Below are positions 17,461 to 25,918 of a stretch of 64,000 bases of DNA, one piece after another. The translations under genes and the position numbers were made by a program. Source of the DNA: an uncultured delta proteobacterium (GTDB lineage: Bacteria; Desulfobacterota; Syntrophia; Syntrophales; UBA8958); contig CAISJV010000029.1 in the NCBI GenBank assembly GCA_903885795.1, forward strand, positions 62,001 through 126,000, written 5' to 3'. Each line of letters starts with the position of its first letter. The first letter of the stretch is position 1. The notes below the pieces were generated by a model that was given only the letters and a program-made list of their open reading frames with translations, made no database searches and was not told the DNA's origin.

Positions 17461-17673
17461 AGGCGGCCTGAAATTCCAGATTATTTCAGAAAAGTTTTAA
17501 CGACAATATCTGGTCCGTTGACTGATGACTAGGCAATGCCTTGAATCCGGGCAATTTGCTGTTTGCTATCCATAAAGCCGACTTGAGGGTATTGGTGATC
17601 AAGAAAAATAGGTGCCAACCGTGAGCGGATGCCGCTTACGCACCATGCGCCATGCCTGGCGCACTAAAAGAAA

Positions 17674-17701
17674 AGCCCCTGATGCAAAAGCATCAGGGGC
17701 T
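17674..17701 (-). terminator. Rho-independent terminator
   Basis: A perfect 12-bp stem (AGCCCCTGATGC with GCATCAGGGGCT) around a four-base loop, followed on the minus strand by TTTTCTTTT. It ends the transcript carrying the 17742 gene. Confidence 0.88.
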
Positions 17702-17741
17702 ACATGGTTATCATGGATGCCTATTTCAACATCCTATCCTA

Positions 17742-18149
17742 TCAGATTGGGCGAAAAGCCCCTCTCTTTTTTAATGCATACCGGTCCATAAAAAACCGGA
17801 ACTGGTCGATGATGTTTTCTCTCAATCGGTTCATGTAGAGTTGATATTGCTCTTCCCCGCAATGCGGAGTCTTTTCCCGGTCCGACATCCAGAGGCACTG
17901 TTTGACCATATCATCCCGGACATTGGGGACATCGTGGCGTTTGCAGTCCAGCCGACCCTTGTAGGAATAGCCGTCCTCGTAACAGATGGTATAGAACACC
18001 TTGTCGTATCCCTTACCTTCTGCTGGGAATGTGTTCCTCTGCCACTTTAGCCAGGCAGACGCCGCTTCCAGATTGGAAAACGTCATTGTGACGCAAAGTA
18101 TGGTGGGGCCTTCCACTCTGTCGATGGTTACATTTTTAACGGGGATCAT
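17742..18149 (-). CDS. Unrecognised 135-residue protein
   Basis: No family recognised. Contains EAASAWLKWQRNTFPAEGKG and VFYTICYEDGYSYKGRLDCKR, so a compact alpha/beta protein of the kind often seen on plasmids. It is followed directly by a strong terminator and preceded in the same direction by the lipoprotein gene. Confidence 0.6.
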   Translation of the reverse strand: MIPVKNVTIDRVEGPTILCVTMTFSNLEAASAWLKWQRNTFPAEGKGYDKVFYTICYEDGYSYKGRLDCKRHDVPNVRDDMVKQCLWMSDREKTPHCGEEQYQLYMNRLRENIIDQFRFFMDRYALKKRGAFRPI

Positions 18150-18275
18150 ATCTTTACATCCTCAAGTTTATCAAACTCAACCCATTGGGTATTCCAGACC
18201 ATTCCGTTTTCGTCTGGAACGCCTACCTTGGCACATTTGCTCAAGAGGTTTCTGTCTTGAACCCACATGAATCTG

Positions 18276-18590
18276 CTATCTCCTTTTACTTTTACCGCAT
18301 TTCCAACTCGGTATCATGTTACGCTCCAACTCATTCTGGGGAGGGTGCTCTGACTTTACGTCGAGTACTCCGTTCACGATATCCGTCGCAAACAGAAAGT
18401 CCCCAAGGATGGGAATCATGTAGAATCCTACGTTCCGGAATACCGTCCCTTGCGAAGTGACCTGTACGCGTGAGGATTCTCTTGCCTCGTCGTTGCTTAA
18501 ATTCGCCTTATTTGTGGTGGCGCATCCGACTGTCAGAAGCATCAGCCAGCAAATCAGCCATACCAGTGCTGCTCTATTTATACTCTTCAT
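18276..18590 (-). CDS. Small lipoprotein
   Basis: A 104-residue protein with a lipoprotein signal: basic start (MKSINRAAL), hydrophobic core and lipobox LTVGC, giving an acylated Cys about 23 residues in. A second hydrophobic stretch (VGFYMIPILGDFLFATDIV) follows. The ATG at 18590 has an AAAGGAT site. It may act in surface or entry exclusion, as small lipoproteins do on many conjugative elements, but nothing specific shows this. Confidence 0.65.
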   Translation of the reverse strand: MKSINRAALVWLICWLMLLTVGCATTNKANLSNDEARESSRVQVTSQGTVFRNVGFYMIPILGDFLFATDIVNGVLDVKSEHPPQNELERNMIPSWKCGKSKRR

Positions 18591-18638
18591 TGCTGCACAT
18601 CCTTTCAATTCCAATAAGTCTCGATTACCTAAAAAAAA

Positions 18639-18660
18639 GGGGAAGGTTTAATCCTTCCCC
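18639..18660 (-). terminator. Rho-independent terminator
   Basis: Perfect 8-bp GGGGAAGG/CCTTCCCC stem with A run and T run on both sides, so usable in either direction. On the minus strand it closes the operon that begins at leader B. Confidence 0.85.
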
Positions 18661-18676
18661 TTTTTAACTGTGAATT

Positions 18677-18715
18677 TCAGTTCCATGCCTCATAATCCTT
18701 AAAACTTGTTGTCAC
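18677..18715 (-). CDS. Possible 12-residue micro-peptide
   Basis: A GTG at 18715 opens 12 codons (MTTSFKDYEAWN, stop). It is listed because it has both marks of the element's genes: an ATTACC motif and a GGAGG site nine bases before the start. It is the last unit before the terminator. Translation is not shown. Confidence 0.25.
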   Translation of the reverse strand: MTTSFKDYEAWN

Positions 18716-18796
18716 TACAGATAACCTCCGTTTGGTAATGTCTCATTCCTTCTGCCAAACGCTCAATCGTATCAGGATCGGTCGGCGGCACTATTT

Positions 18797-19195
18797 TTAA
18801 CGGGTATCATCCTGCACTTTCCTTTCGATAGTAGCAGTTTCTTCCCAAAAGGAAGTAGTTACTTTGCCCGAAGGATAAGCAATCATCTGACAGGCTGACA
18901 GTGGAAATACGCACTTCTCGGCGCCAATCATCTGTAAGATGAACGGTTCCGCCAGATACATAGAAATCTGCTCAAGGAATTCCTCCGTGAGAATCTCGCT
19001 GTCATCATCGTCCCTCTCCTTGTCTTTGCTTCGGACGTCAAGCCAGTCGTAACCGTAAATCTGAAGCTGACCACCCTCAATAGCGACCGTTACGTCACCA
19101 TAGAGGAAACAATCCAGAATGGATTGAATGTCCGCTTCTTTGCCTGGTATGACCTGTGCTCCGTTTGACGCTGTGATTGCGTTGAAATTAGCCAT
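18797..19195 (-). CDS. Unrecognised 132-residue acidic protein
   Basis: Not recognised. Acidic linker (RSKDKERDDDDSEILTEEFLEQ) between two beta-rich parts. The start at 19195 has a GGAGGTG site and overlaps the end of the upstream gene by eight bases, so the two are coupled. Confidence 0.6.
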   Translation of the reverse strand: MANFNAITASNGAQVIPGKEADIQSILDCFLYGDVTVAIEGGQLQIYGYDWLDVRSKDKERDDDDSEILTEEFLEQISMYLAEPFILQMIGAEKCVFPLSACQMIAYPSGKVTTSFWEETATIERKVQDDTR

Positions 19196-19481
19196 TTGCG
19201 GCACCTCCATTCTGGGCAGGCTTCACATTTGTAAAGGTGTACTCGATGGTATCGCCTTCGATCCGGCACTGCGTGGTAGATACTTCGTTGTCCTCGTCCT
19301 CCATTTCCAACAAATCGATTACCTTCATCGGCTCATCGTTATTGGGATCCTGCATGCAGATCACCTCGAAAATCAAGGCTTCGGACCCCGGATCGCGCTG
19401 AGTCTGCAAAGCTTCCTTCGCAGCAGCAACAGCATTTTCGGCGTCAATGTCTATCGTCCAGCAGACTCGGTATGTCTTCAT
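19188..19481 (-). CDS. Unrecognised 97-residue protein
   Basis: Starts MKTYRVCWTIDIDAENAVAA, a beta-alpha pattern resembling small ferredoxin-like proteins that take in an amphipathic helix (AAKEALQTQRDP). No known family. GGAGGTG site; four-base overlap with the upstream gene. Confidence 0.6.
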   Translation of the reverse strand: MKTYRVCWTIDIDAENAVAAAKEALQTQRDPGSEALIFEVICMQDPNNDEPMKVIDLLEMEDEDNEVSTTQCRIEGDTIEYTFTNVKPAQNGGAANG

Positions 19482-19939
19482 GCTGCACCTCCGACTTGGA
19501 CCTGCCTGAAACAATCGTCAATGTATTCAGGATCGATGTCAGCATCGAAGTTCCGCACGAAGCAATCGCTGCCGTTAATCTTGGAAATCTCGTCGTCGGT
19601 GCCGCCTTCAATGTCGAAGTCCAAAATCAACACGTCAACCGGACCATCTGAGGAAACACCTGTAACCAAGCCGCCTTCGACTCCAATCTGGATTCTGACG
19701 CGGTTCACCATGTAGCCACCGAATTCAATCGGATACTCCTTATCGCAAGCATCGCATTTGTATCCAGTAACATAAGGAGTCTCATCTTCGAAATTGATCA
19801 GATCTGATGTCTCATAATTGCAAGTCGCATTTCTATCGTTGTCTTCCGTAATTACTATCCCGGACTGCCTTGTTGCGCACATCGCAAATTCCGTGAACTT
19901 TGTGTGCCCGCATTCGCAGGCCTTAATCTTCGCCTTCAT
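19478..19939 (-). CDS. Zinc-ribbon protein, unrecognised
   Basis: A 153-residue protein with two Cys clusters: ACECGHTKF near the start, and YKCDACDKEYPI in the middle, a likely split zinc ribbon. The C-terminal half is acidic (DFDIEGGTDDEISK). The ATG at 19939 has GGAGG upstream and an ACTACC variant of the ATTACC motif before it. First of a coupled trio. Confidence 0.6.
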   Translation of the reverse strand: MKAKIKACECGHTKFTEFAMCATRQSGIVITEDNDRNATCNYETSDLINFEDETPYVTGYKCDACDKEYPIEFGGYMVNRVRIQIGVEGGLVTGVSSDGPVDVLILDFDIEGGTDDEISKINGSDCFVRNFDADIDPEYIDDCFRQVQVGGAA

Positions 19940-20166
19940 GTTGTAACCTCCTTCTCCCAAGTGGTAGTATCGGGATTCATCTCTTCCTCCCGTTTCATAT
20001 TCCATATTTTGCAGCTTCTTCTGCTGTTAGCCCGAGTTTTCCTCGTTTTCAGCACTTCCCATAGACAGCAACGAAGTAAGGGTTTTTCATGCTTAAATCC
20101 TCAATTGTTGCAGCCCAAGAAATTTTGTGGCCATATTAACAGTTTATCGGTTTCGGAAAGCCCATA

Positions 20167-20499
20167 TCATGGTCTCCTACCTTCCTGATCATTCCCCTCG
20201 GCCTTGGCGATTGCGGATCGTATTTGTGTGAGTAATGGATTTTCTATCATTTCTCCGCTCGTTCCCTCTGTTCCGTCACTATCTTCCAGTATTTCGGAAA
20301 GACAATCACATGCAGCCCGGCACGCTAAAAACAGATCCGGCGCTGCCGCAATTAAATGGGCGTTCGCCTTCTGCTCATCTCCTGAATGAAAAAGATCGTT
20401 TACAATAGGTGCCCCGCCGTTTGGCCTGTCCTCATATATCCGCCATTGCCGGTCATACCTACTAAGGTCAGCTCTCCAATTTCCCGGTGTGTGTTTCAT
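20167..20499 (-). CDS. Phage/plasmid-type HTPG..W protein
   Basis: A 110-residue protein of a type common on phages and plasmids. It starts HTPGNWRADL, has a central ANAHLIAAAPDLFLACRAA, and ends in a helical tail. No function is known for these proteins. Four-base overlap with the upstream gene. Confidence 0.65.
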   Translation of the reverse strand: MKHTPGNWRADLSRYDRQWRIYEDRPNGGAPIVNDLFHSGDEQKANAHLIAAAPDLFLACRAACDCLSEILEDSDGTEGTSGEMIENPLLTQIRSAIAKAEGNDQEGRRP

Positions 20500-20711
20500 G
20501 TTACAGTCTCCTTTGCGATTCTGGTCAATTCTTCGATAACTTCCTGAAGATGGCCCCTGGGGATGTCAATAAAACAGTTCGTTGCATTACCCTTGGAATT
20601 GAACGGGAAAATTGTAACGATATGCTTGTAGTCGTTTATTTTCATGCCATGGCAATAAGACATTCCATTTCTGCCCATGGCGCTGCCAGTTACCTTGCTT
20701 GTATCAAACAT
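20496..20711 (-). CDS. Unrecognised 71-residue protein
   Basis: Small protein (MFDTSKVTGSAMGRNGMSYCHGM start). The ATG at 20711 has AAGGAAATC upstream. Further up, a GGAGG site and an ATTACC motif precede a minimal ATG-ACT-TGA unit, which could be a leader micro-frame. No family recognised. Confidence 0.5.
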   Translation of the reverse strand: MFDTSKVTGSAMGRNGMSYCHGMKINDYKHIVTIFPFNSKGNATNCFIDIPRGHLQEVIEELTRIAKETVT

Positions 20712-20719
20712 GATTTCCT

Positions 20720-20950
20720 TCAAGTCATAACCTCCTTCTCCAATGGTAATATTTTCATTCCTGCCAGACAACTAATCGCATCGCGATCGGTTGTCTTAGG
20801 CAATGCACCTTTAATCTTAATCCATACCGTGTCCAAACAACCTTCCAGGTACGGTGGCATGCACGTAATCGTTTGTCCGCACCGAAAAGTCATTTGGAAG
20901 TGCCTCATTCCCCCATGCTCAAACCCATTATAAAACTTGGCGTAATTCAT
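20720..20950 (-). CDS. Unrecognised 76-residue protein
   Basis: Starts MNYAKFYNGFEHGGMRHFQM. AAAGGAG site, with a TTTACC variant of the upstream motif. Unknown family; part of the operon begun at leader B. Confidence 0.5.
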   Translation of the reverse strand: MNYAKFYNGFEHGGMRHFQMTFRCGQTITCMPPYLEGCLDTVWIKIKGALPKTTDRDAISCLAGMKILPLEKEVMT

Positions 20951-20965
20951 GGCTGTTCTCCTTTC

Positions 20966-21739
20966 TCAGGGTAAATAAAGATTCATGTCAGCATCGCACT
21001 CCGAGCAATAAGGGGTGCCGCACTCGGCTATGTGCCTGAAACTGATTTGGTAAACCTTCTCGCTGCATATCGGACAGATCCAGGTGCTCAGGGCCGGGTC
21101 GATCAAATGCCCTTCCGCGTCGCGCGCTTGCGGCGGTGTGAATGTCCGGCTGTTTTCCGGATCATGCTTCGACGCACCGACTACGGCGCAACAAGTCCGC
21201 TCAGGCCAGTAATTGCAACCGTCAGGGCCGACTTCGGTCATTATGTCACGAAGCTGATTCAACCACTCGTTACCGTCATCTTCGTACTCCCTGGCATTGT
21301 CAATTCTGTAATTGACCTTCGCTTCCAATGCATAGTAAATCTCGATCCAGTCTTCCTTGGTCAGCGTTCTTCGCCCTCCAACAATACCGAGAACGCTATT
21401 TTTCTCTTCCGCCTTGGATTCATTCTTTTTCTCGAACTCTTCTTCAGTCCGAGTCTGGATTTCCTCCTCCACGTTGTCTTTCCCATCATCATGCTTCTCG
21501 GCGGTGTAATGATTGTATGCCACGCGATCGTACGTATAGAATTCAATACCGCAAGCGTCGCAGAGATGTCGCAGATCGGCCAGCATGTCCGTGATGCAAG
21601 CCCCCGTATCCTCCACATCCTCGTAGCCGGCGCGCAAGGCGCGTTTGGCATTGATGAGGCGGTAGAGTATGGGGTTTTCGTCCGGTAGATTCTCTGGAGT
21701 TTCCCCAAGTTTGTAATCTGGGATTTCTTCGATGTTCAT
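20966..21739 (-). CDS. Unrecognised 257-residue protein with C-terminal zinc ribbon
   Basis: First gene after leader B. It has a charged central region (VEEEIQTRTEEEFEKKNESK) and a C-terminal zinc finger (CPICSEKVYQISFRHI, then CGTPYCSECDADM). An internal Cys/Trp segment (GCNYWPERTCCAV) may also bind metal. The ATG at 21739 is preferred to a TTG two codons upstream; ATTACC and AAGGAG lie before it. Function unknown. Confidence 0.6.
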   Translation of the reverse strand: MNIEEIPDYKLGETPENLPDENPILYRLINAKRALRAGYEDVEDTGACITDMLADLRHLCDACGIEFYTYDRVAYNHYTAEKHDDGKDNVEEEIQTRTEEEFEKKNESKAEEKNSVLGIVGGRRTLTKEDWIEIYYALEAKVNYRIDNAREYEDDGNEWLNQLRDIMTEVGPDGCNYWPERTCCAVVGASKHDPENSRTFTPPQARDAEGHLIDPALSTWICPICSEKVYQISFRHIAECGTPYCSECDADMNLYLP

Positions 21740-21781
21740 TGTCAACGTCCTTTCTCCTTTTCAGGTAATGTTAACTCTACG

Positions 21782-21835
21782 CCTGTGAACACAACCCGAG
21801 GGTTGTTAAAGCCTCCCGCAGGATGACGTTCAGGG
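21782..21835 (-). repeat. Structured 55-nt repeat R2, copy a
   Basis: On the minus strand: GTCATCCTGCGGGAGG, CTTTAAC, then a CAACC/GGUUG stem with loop CUCG, then TGTGTTCACAG. It lies in the untranslated leader between attenuator B and the first gene. Four copies in total; see the findings. Confidence 0.7.
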
Positions 21836-21874
21836 CGTAAATAGTGTCCGGTACTTCAATCGAAACCGATCGAA

Positions 21875-21973
21875 GGACGTAAAAAAGCCGCACCTGTCCC
21901 GTTGTCTTACGGAGCAGCCATGCGGCTATGTTCGTGACCTACTAAAAATACTAACTGTCTATATACTACTTCC
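21875..21973 (-). promoter_or_regulatory. Leader B: box, conserved leader and attenuator hairpin
   Basis: On the minus strand it begins GGAAGTAGTA (21964-21973) and continues TAGTAGGTCACGAACATAGCC. It ends in a hairpin AGCCGCA (21921-21927) with TGCGGCT and six T (21881-21892), a rho-independent-type terminator placed before any gene. A smaller AGCC-GCAU-GGCU hairpin competes for the same left arm. The operon 21739 to 18797 follows. Confidence 0.72.
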
Positions 21974-22010
21974 GAAGAGGAGCTTTTAATTCGACAATCG
22001 GATTTTGGGC

Positions 22011-22043
22011 AAAAAAAGGGGGGAAGGCATAAGCCTCCACCCC
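22011..22043 (-). terminator. Rho-independent terminator of the ssb operon
   Basis: An imperfect GC-rich stem (22018-22028 with 22033-22043) followed on the minus strand by seven T. It lies between repeat copy b and the box of leader B, separating two transcription units. Confidence 0.75.
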
Positions 22044-22082
22044 TTTCCCCAACGTCCGGGGTGCTACCCATTTATCTCTGCA

Positions 22083-22137
22083 CCTGTGAACACAACCCGA
22101 GGGTTGCTAAAACCTCCCGCAGGAGTATGTTAAGAGT
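22083..22137 (-). repeat. Structured 55-nt repeat R2, copy b
   Basis: Second copy, starting directly after the stop of the 22145 gene. Stem CAACC/GGUUG as in copy a. Here the neighbouring CTCC-TGCG-GGAG segment forms a perfect 4-bp hairpin. Confidence 0.7.
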
Positions 22138-22144
22138 GCAAGTG

Positions 22145-22366
22145 TTAATACGGCTTGCAAGCTTGGATAGCCTGTTTACACTGAGCATCATCAAGCATTT
22201 CAATATACTTAAATTCCTTGGGAATGTTCATTATTTTGCCGAGCCAGGCATAGCCCATGCTTCGAACTTCCGCTTTTGAAATCCCCTGTGTCATCTTTCG
22301 ACTCCAAAGGTTATCGAAATACTTATGCGTTTCCTTTTTCAGCTTCCGCAATTCAGCATTAGCCAA
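22145..22366 (-). CDS. C-terminal half of a DUF3268-type zinc-finger protein
   Basis: A 73-residue protein matching the end of DUF3268 proteins: ANAELRKLKKETHKYFDNLW, then YAWLGKIMNI and DAQCKQAI. In the full family a Cys-rich zinc finger precedes this part; here the frame begins exactly at the ANAELR segment, so the zinc-finger half is missing. No strong ribosome site. It sits six bases from the upstream DUF4942 gene and may be a truncated gene carried along. Confidence 0.6.
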   Translation of the reverse strand: MANAELRKLKKETHKYFDNLWSRKMTQGISKAEVRSMGYAWLGKIMNIPKEFKYIEMLDDAQCKQAIQACKPY

Positions 22367-22371
22367 TCTGC

Positions 22372-23220
22372 CTAATTGCCGGGTTTGAGGCGATTTCCGC
22401 CTGCGATACTGTTAAGTTTTGCCAAAAGATCCTGCCTCTTGAATTCGATGTGCAGGGTTCCGGCTTTAAACCACTTCAAGTGAAAATAATCCGTCTCCGT
22501 TTCCCACTGATTGTTTCGACATGCTTCCGTAAGGGCAGTAATGATGTCGCCAGGCCACTTAATCGGGCCTTTACCATCCATTAGGTGAAAAGCATTGTCG
22601 AGAGATCGAAGTTCTGCCTCGTAGGAGCTGCTTACCCTACACCCACTGTGATAACTGTCCATGACTCTTTCCCTTACAGCTTTTCGACCAACCTCATACT
22701 GAGTATTGGTTTTATGCCGGGACCTGTGCGGGCGTAAAAATTCAAACGCTTCGGTGATGGCCTCTTTGGCTAGATTTCCAACATTTGGCATCATGTCCTC
22801 GATGGTTCCAATAGCATTAGCCATTGTTACATCGGGAAGATCTCCGTTTTTGAGTTGGGCATCGAGCTCCGTGCGGCGGGCCACAGACATAAGGTTGTAA
22901 AATTCGCACTTCAGGAAAATATATTTCCAAAAGCACTGCTTTAACTTCCTAAGAGATGTTGCAAGAGTGGTGGGTGACAATATTTCCATTGAAATCACAT
23001 AAGCAGGCCCGACGACTGATACCGTTCTCTCCTCGGCGTTTTTTAACAACCGAAACCCCTCTTCTGTTTCCGCCTTAGCCTTCTCGTAATTTTCTACGAG
23101 GGTGGGAAGGGTAAGATATTTGGTGATGTCGGTGGCTGTTTTGGCTTCCGTGTCTGCGGCTGCCATCTGTTGGAAATTCTGCTCAATTTGAGCGAAGAAC
23201 AGGTCTGATTCTTTGTTCAT
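22372..23220 (-). CDS. DUF4942-domain protein
   Basis: A 282-residue protein whose C-terminal part matches DUF4942: DYFHLKWFKAGTLHIEFKRQ, then LAKLNSIAGGNRL. The N-terminal part is helical. DUF4942 proteins are common on plasmids and elements, often next to or fused with DNA methyltransferases, but no methylase is adjacent here. The start at 23220 has AAAAAGGAG upstream. Confidence 0.78.
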   Translation of the reverse strand: MNKESDLFFAQIEQNFQQMAAADTEAKTATDITKYLTLPTLVENYEKAKAETEEGFRLLKNAEERTVSVVGPAYVISMEILSPTTLATSLRKLKQCFWKYIFLKCEFYNLMSVARRTELDAQLKNGDLPDVTMANAIGTIEDMMPNVGNLAKEAITEAFEFLRPHRSRHKTNTQYEVGRKAVRERVMDSYHSGCRVSSSYEAELRSLDNAFHLMDGKGPIKWPGDIITALTEACRNNQWETETDYFHLKWFKAGTLHIEFKRQDLLAKLNSIAGGNRLKPGN

Positions 23221-23300
23221 GTGGTCTTTGTCTCCTTTTTCTTGTCGCCCTATGCTGCAAGGGTGAGGTGGCCAGAAGATTGGTTAATGTTAAATAGCGA

Positions 23301-23358
23301 CTGTGGACACATTCGCGAGGAATGCTAAAGTCTCCCGCAGGATGACGTCCATGGCGTA
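23301..23358 (-). repeat. Structured 55-nt repeat R2, copy c
   Basis: Third copy, between the 23386 and 23220 genes. The stem is CAUUC/GAAUG with loop CUCGC: two base pairs differ from copies a and b, and both changes are compensated. Confidence 0.7.
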
Positions 23359-23385
23359 AAATCGGTTCGTGTTCAGGGATTCGGG

Positions 23386-23736
23386 TTAGGCGATAAAAAA
23401 CGTGCCTCTGTCTTGACGATATGTTGCGAAAGAATCATGAGTAAACGTTTTGGCGATGTAACCCTCTCCATAGAATTCATTCATGCTACTGATCTCGGCG
23501 TTGTAATGCTCTTCGTCGGGACAAACGACAATCATTTCGTCTCCTTCCAGATAGCTAACAATTGTCAGCTTTGCTTTGTTGCACCAAATGCCAAAGTAGG
23601 AAGCATCTTGGTTTGTGTCGTATTGTTCCCATCCTTCTTCGGAAGTACAAATATCGAAATCATACTTGTATCGATTTCCGAAAGCAGAAGAACGGTTTAC
23701 AATTTGGTTCCCCCGTTCATTTGTTCTTGTAGCCAT
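23386..23736 (-). CDS. Unrecognised 116-residue protein
   Basis: Starts MATRTNERGNQIVNRSSAFG, with aromatic-rich middle and end. Unknown family. AAAGGAG site before the ATG at 23736. Overlaps the upstream small gene by 20 bases. Confidence 0.58.
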   Translation of the reverse strand: MATRTNERGNQIVNRSSAFGNRYKYDFDICTSEEGWEQYDTNQDASYFGIWCNKAKLTIVSYLEGDEMIVVCPDEEHYNAEISSMNEFYGEGYIAKTFTHDSFATYRQDRGTFFIA

Positions 23737-23869
23737 TTTTTTCTCCTTTGATCCGCCTGCCCAGATTTGATGTACACACTCCGAAATACAACATCTCTCT
23801 TCCGGCAAAATCCAAGATTTTGCCTATTGCGCACATTATCCGCGCCAGGACCTTTTTCATTCTATTCAT
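23717..23869 (-). CDS. Unrecognised 50-residue basic protein
   Basis: MNRMKKVLARIMCAIGKILD start; a basic amphipathic helix. Chosen because of the GGGAG site and ATTACC motif (23887-23892) just upstream. Eight-base overlap with the upstream gene. Confidence 0.45.
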   Translation of the reverse strand: MNRMKKVLARIMCAIGKILDFAGREMLYFGVCTSNLGRRIKGEKNGYKNK

Positions 23870-24980
23870 TGTTTTCTCTCCCTTTCGGTAATGTTTTTGG
23901 CAGTTGATGCCTATGCCTGAGTAGCAACCGACGCGCAGCCTGAACGGCTTCATTGTCGGGATGACCATTTGCTGTTGCGATCAACTTTTCAATCCTGCTT
24001 GACGGCCTGATTTCTCCGGCAGCTATTTTGGATCGGTACTCTTCGCGAAGGGTTTCTCTTTTTTCGACTAAGGCCCTGTCTTTCCGCGCCTGAGCTTCGA
24101 TCAGGCGTTTTCGGATATTGCCTTCGGGAATGTTTTTGTGAAGCGCACAATCTCCGATATCCTGTCGAGAGGCACCATTTTGCGTAAGGTACGTTTCTTC
24201 GTCGATAACCCTCGGTGGTTGAAGGTCGGGATAGCCGTCCAGCACAATAGATGGGACGTTCTTGCCCTCGGCCAAGGCTTTTTTGACTGAATCGTAATGA
24301 TCCAATGCCACTTTGCCAATGGGTAATTCAGCCATGTGTTTTCGTGGCAAACAATGGATGTCGTTTGGAAGTTCGTCGGCTGCACCCTTGAAAAGCATGC
24401 TGTCAGCGTAATCGCTCCTGGTTATCTGCCATGGCGCCACTTTTTCCCTTTCCTGAAGATCAGGGTAGCTCATGAGTACTTTTGCAGAAACTGATTTTCC
24501 TTCTATAATCGCTTGCCGAACAACACACTTATGGTGCGTCAGCACAGTCGCCGGTAAATCACGATCATGCATGATAAGGGTTTTGCGATTTGGAAGGCGG
24601 AAAAGATTGAGACCTGCCTTTTTGTCGTAAAGTTGGAGGATTTGGCTCATGATGGTTGTCACGCCGACTTCCGTTTGGCCGGTTGCAACTACTTCATGGG
24701 CAATTTGCCAGAGGGACGAAAATCCCTCATCTGTTGTGGTCTGCACGTTGCGCATTCCACTTTGGGCATTCCCCGATTTTCCGTGTCCTTCGCGAACAGG
24801 GATGAAAATATGATTTTCTTTCCACTCCGTCAGAGTCATCTCCCAGGGTGCCAGCTCGCCGTCTTTGCGATCAGCAAAGATGTCGTCAAGGCATTCGGAA
24901 GATTGATCTGTGGGAAGGGGAAGGGAAGGGGGTGCTTCAGTGGAAGGCTCCGTCTTTGAAAGCAAAGACAGAAGAGTCAT
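23862..24980 (-). CDS. Unrecognised 372-residue protein with YPDL repeats
   Basis: Not recognised as a named family. It holds an internal repeat: VVRQAIIEGKSVSAKVLMSY with PDL, and VKKALAEGKNVPSIVLDGY with PDL, about 90 residues apart. The unit A.EGK.V...VL..YPDL is also known to me from phage and plasmid helicase-like or antirestriction-type proteins as a short structural repeat. The C terminus is basic and helical. ATTACC, then AAAGGAG, precede the ATG. Confidence 0.6.
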   Translation of the reverse strand: MTLLSLLSKTEPSTEAPPSLPLPTDQSSECLDDIFADRKDGELAPWEMTLTEWKENHIFIPVREGHGKSGNAQSGMRNVQTTTDEGFSSLWQIAHEVVATGQTEVGVTTIMSQILQLYDKKAGLNLFRLPNRKTLIMHDRDLPATVLTHHKCVVRQAIIEGKSVSAKVLMSYPDLQEREKVAPWQITRSDYADSMLFKGAADELPNDIHCLPRKHMAELPIGKVALDHYDSVKKALAEGKNVPSIVLDGYPDLQPPRVIDEETYLTQNGASRQDIGDCALHKNIPEGNIRKRLIEAQARKDRALVEKRETLREEYRSKIAAGEIRPSSRIEKLIATANGHPDNEAVQAARRLLLRHRHQLPKTLPKGRENNE

Positions 24981-24998
24981 AATGTTGTCTCCTTTCGG

Positions 24999-25100
24999 TC
25001 AGGTAATGGAATGTCTGGGGATGTGGTTCTTGCGGCGTTTTTCGCCTCTTTCGATCCACCGCTTTTGGACTACAATGTGGTGCATTGGTTCGGCGATCAC
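24999..25100 (-). CDS. Possible 33-residue basic peptide
   Basis: A GTG start overlapping the stop of the 45-residue gene; it reads MIAEPMHHIVVQKRWIERG and a basic tail. The AGGAGG site is very close to the start. Doubtful. Confidence 0.3.
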   Translation of the reverse strand: MIAEPMHHIVVQKRWIERGEKRRKNHIPRHSIT

Positions 25101-25234
25101 TTCCTCCTGGCGAACAAGTGGGCTTCCAGTACGATTATGTAATCATCGCTCTGTAAGCTGTCCACGCTGCCTGGACGAAGAGCATCAACTATTGCCCTAA
25201 ATTCGTCAATCATACCCAGTTTCTTTTTGTTCAT
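25097..25234 (-). CDS. Small unrecognised protein (45 aa)
   Basis: MNKKKLGMIDEFRAIVDALR start, ending FARRK. A good AGGAGGAAC site precedes the ATG at 25234. Fits the pattern of very small genes in this operon. Confidence 0.5.
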   Translation of the reverse strand: MNKKKLGMIDEFRAIVDALRPGSVDSLQSDDYIIVLEAHLFARRK

Positions 25235-25292
25235 GATCGTTCCTCCTGTTATCCCGGCCCCAATTGGCCGGGTGTCTTTTCGTTTCGTGGAA

Positions 25293-25664
25293 TCAGACAG
25301 CTACCCTTTCTTCCACTGTTTGGGTTGTTACCGTGAGACACATACAAGCGGGTATTTCCGTTACATGTGCGCAAATAGGCGTTGCTCCTATCCCATCGTC
25401 AACGAAGAAGAGGTCCACATCTGCATTGGTATAATGCGCCCTTATTCCCAACAGGCCATAAGGTGCAAGCTCGTGTGAATCAGCAATGTGGGATGCTTTG
25501 GGAATTTTGAATTCCTTTATAATTTCCTTAATTGCGTAGCCTTGGGAAAATCCCATAGAGAAAGGCAATTCTTCCCACGTCATCATCTTGATAGCAGCCA
25601 GGACTATGTCCTGATTGCCTTCCCAGTATTCTCGGCCTACGTTCAGCCAGTCTATTCTTTCCAT
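25293..25664 (-). CDS. Unrecognised 123-residue protein
   Basis: Starts MERIDWLNVGREYWEGNQD; contains a beta-rich C-terminal half ending in a Cys-Met-Cys segment (IPACMCLTV). Strong AAAAGGAG site. No family recognised. Confidence 0.58.
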   Translation of the reverse strand: MERIDWLNVGREYWEGNQDIVLAAIKMMTWEELPFSMGFSQGYAIKEIIKEFKIPKASHIADSHELAPYGLLGIRAHYTNADVDLFFVDDGIGATPICAHVTEIPACMCLTVTTQTVEERVAV

Positions 25665-25698
25665 AGCGTTCTCCTTTTATAAGTATTGGGCTTTCGAG

Positions 25699-25884
25699 TT
25701 AATCGATGCCTCCTGTCAATATTTCGCCCTTTCCTTTTCTTGGGTTGTTTTTATCAACTAAAGATCCCAACCTGTAGGCAATCTCAGTCATCGCTTTCCA
25801 CTGGTGATCACCTGCCGGGATGCGAAGGGCGTTTTCTATCATCCCAGCAAAATACATAACCATTTCTCTCCCGTGTTTAGTCAT
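25699..25884 (-). CDS. Unrecognised 61-residue protein
   Basis: MTKHGREMVMYFAGMIENAL start. Of three close starts the ATG at 25884 has the best spacing from AAAGGAG; ATTACC (25901-25906) lies just before. Unknown function. Confidence 0.5.
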   Translation of the reverse strand: MTKHGREMVMYFAGMIENALRIPAGDHQWKAMTEIAYRLGSLVDKNNPRKGKGEILTGGID

Positions 25885-25918
25885 CACCATTTCTCCTTTC
25901 GGTAATGCGGTACTCGAT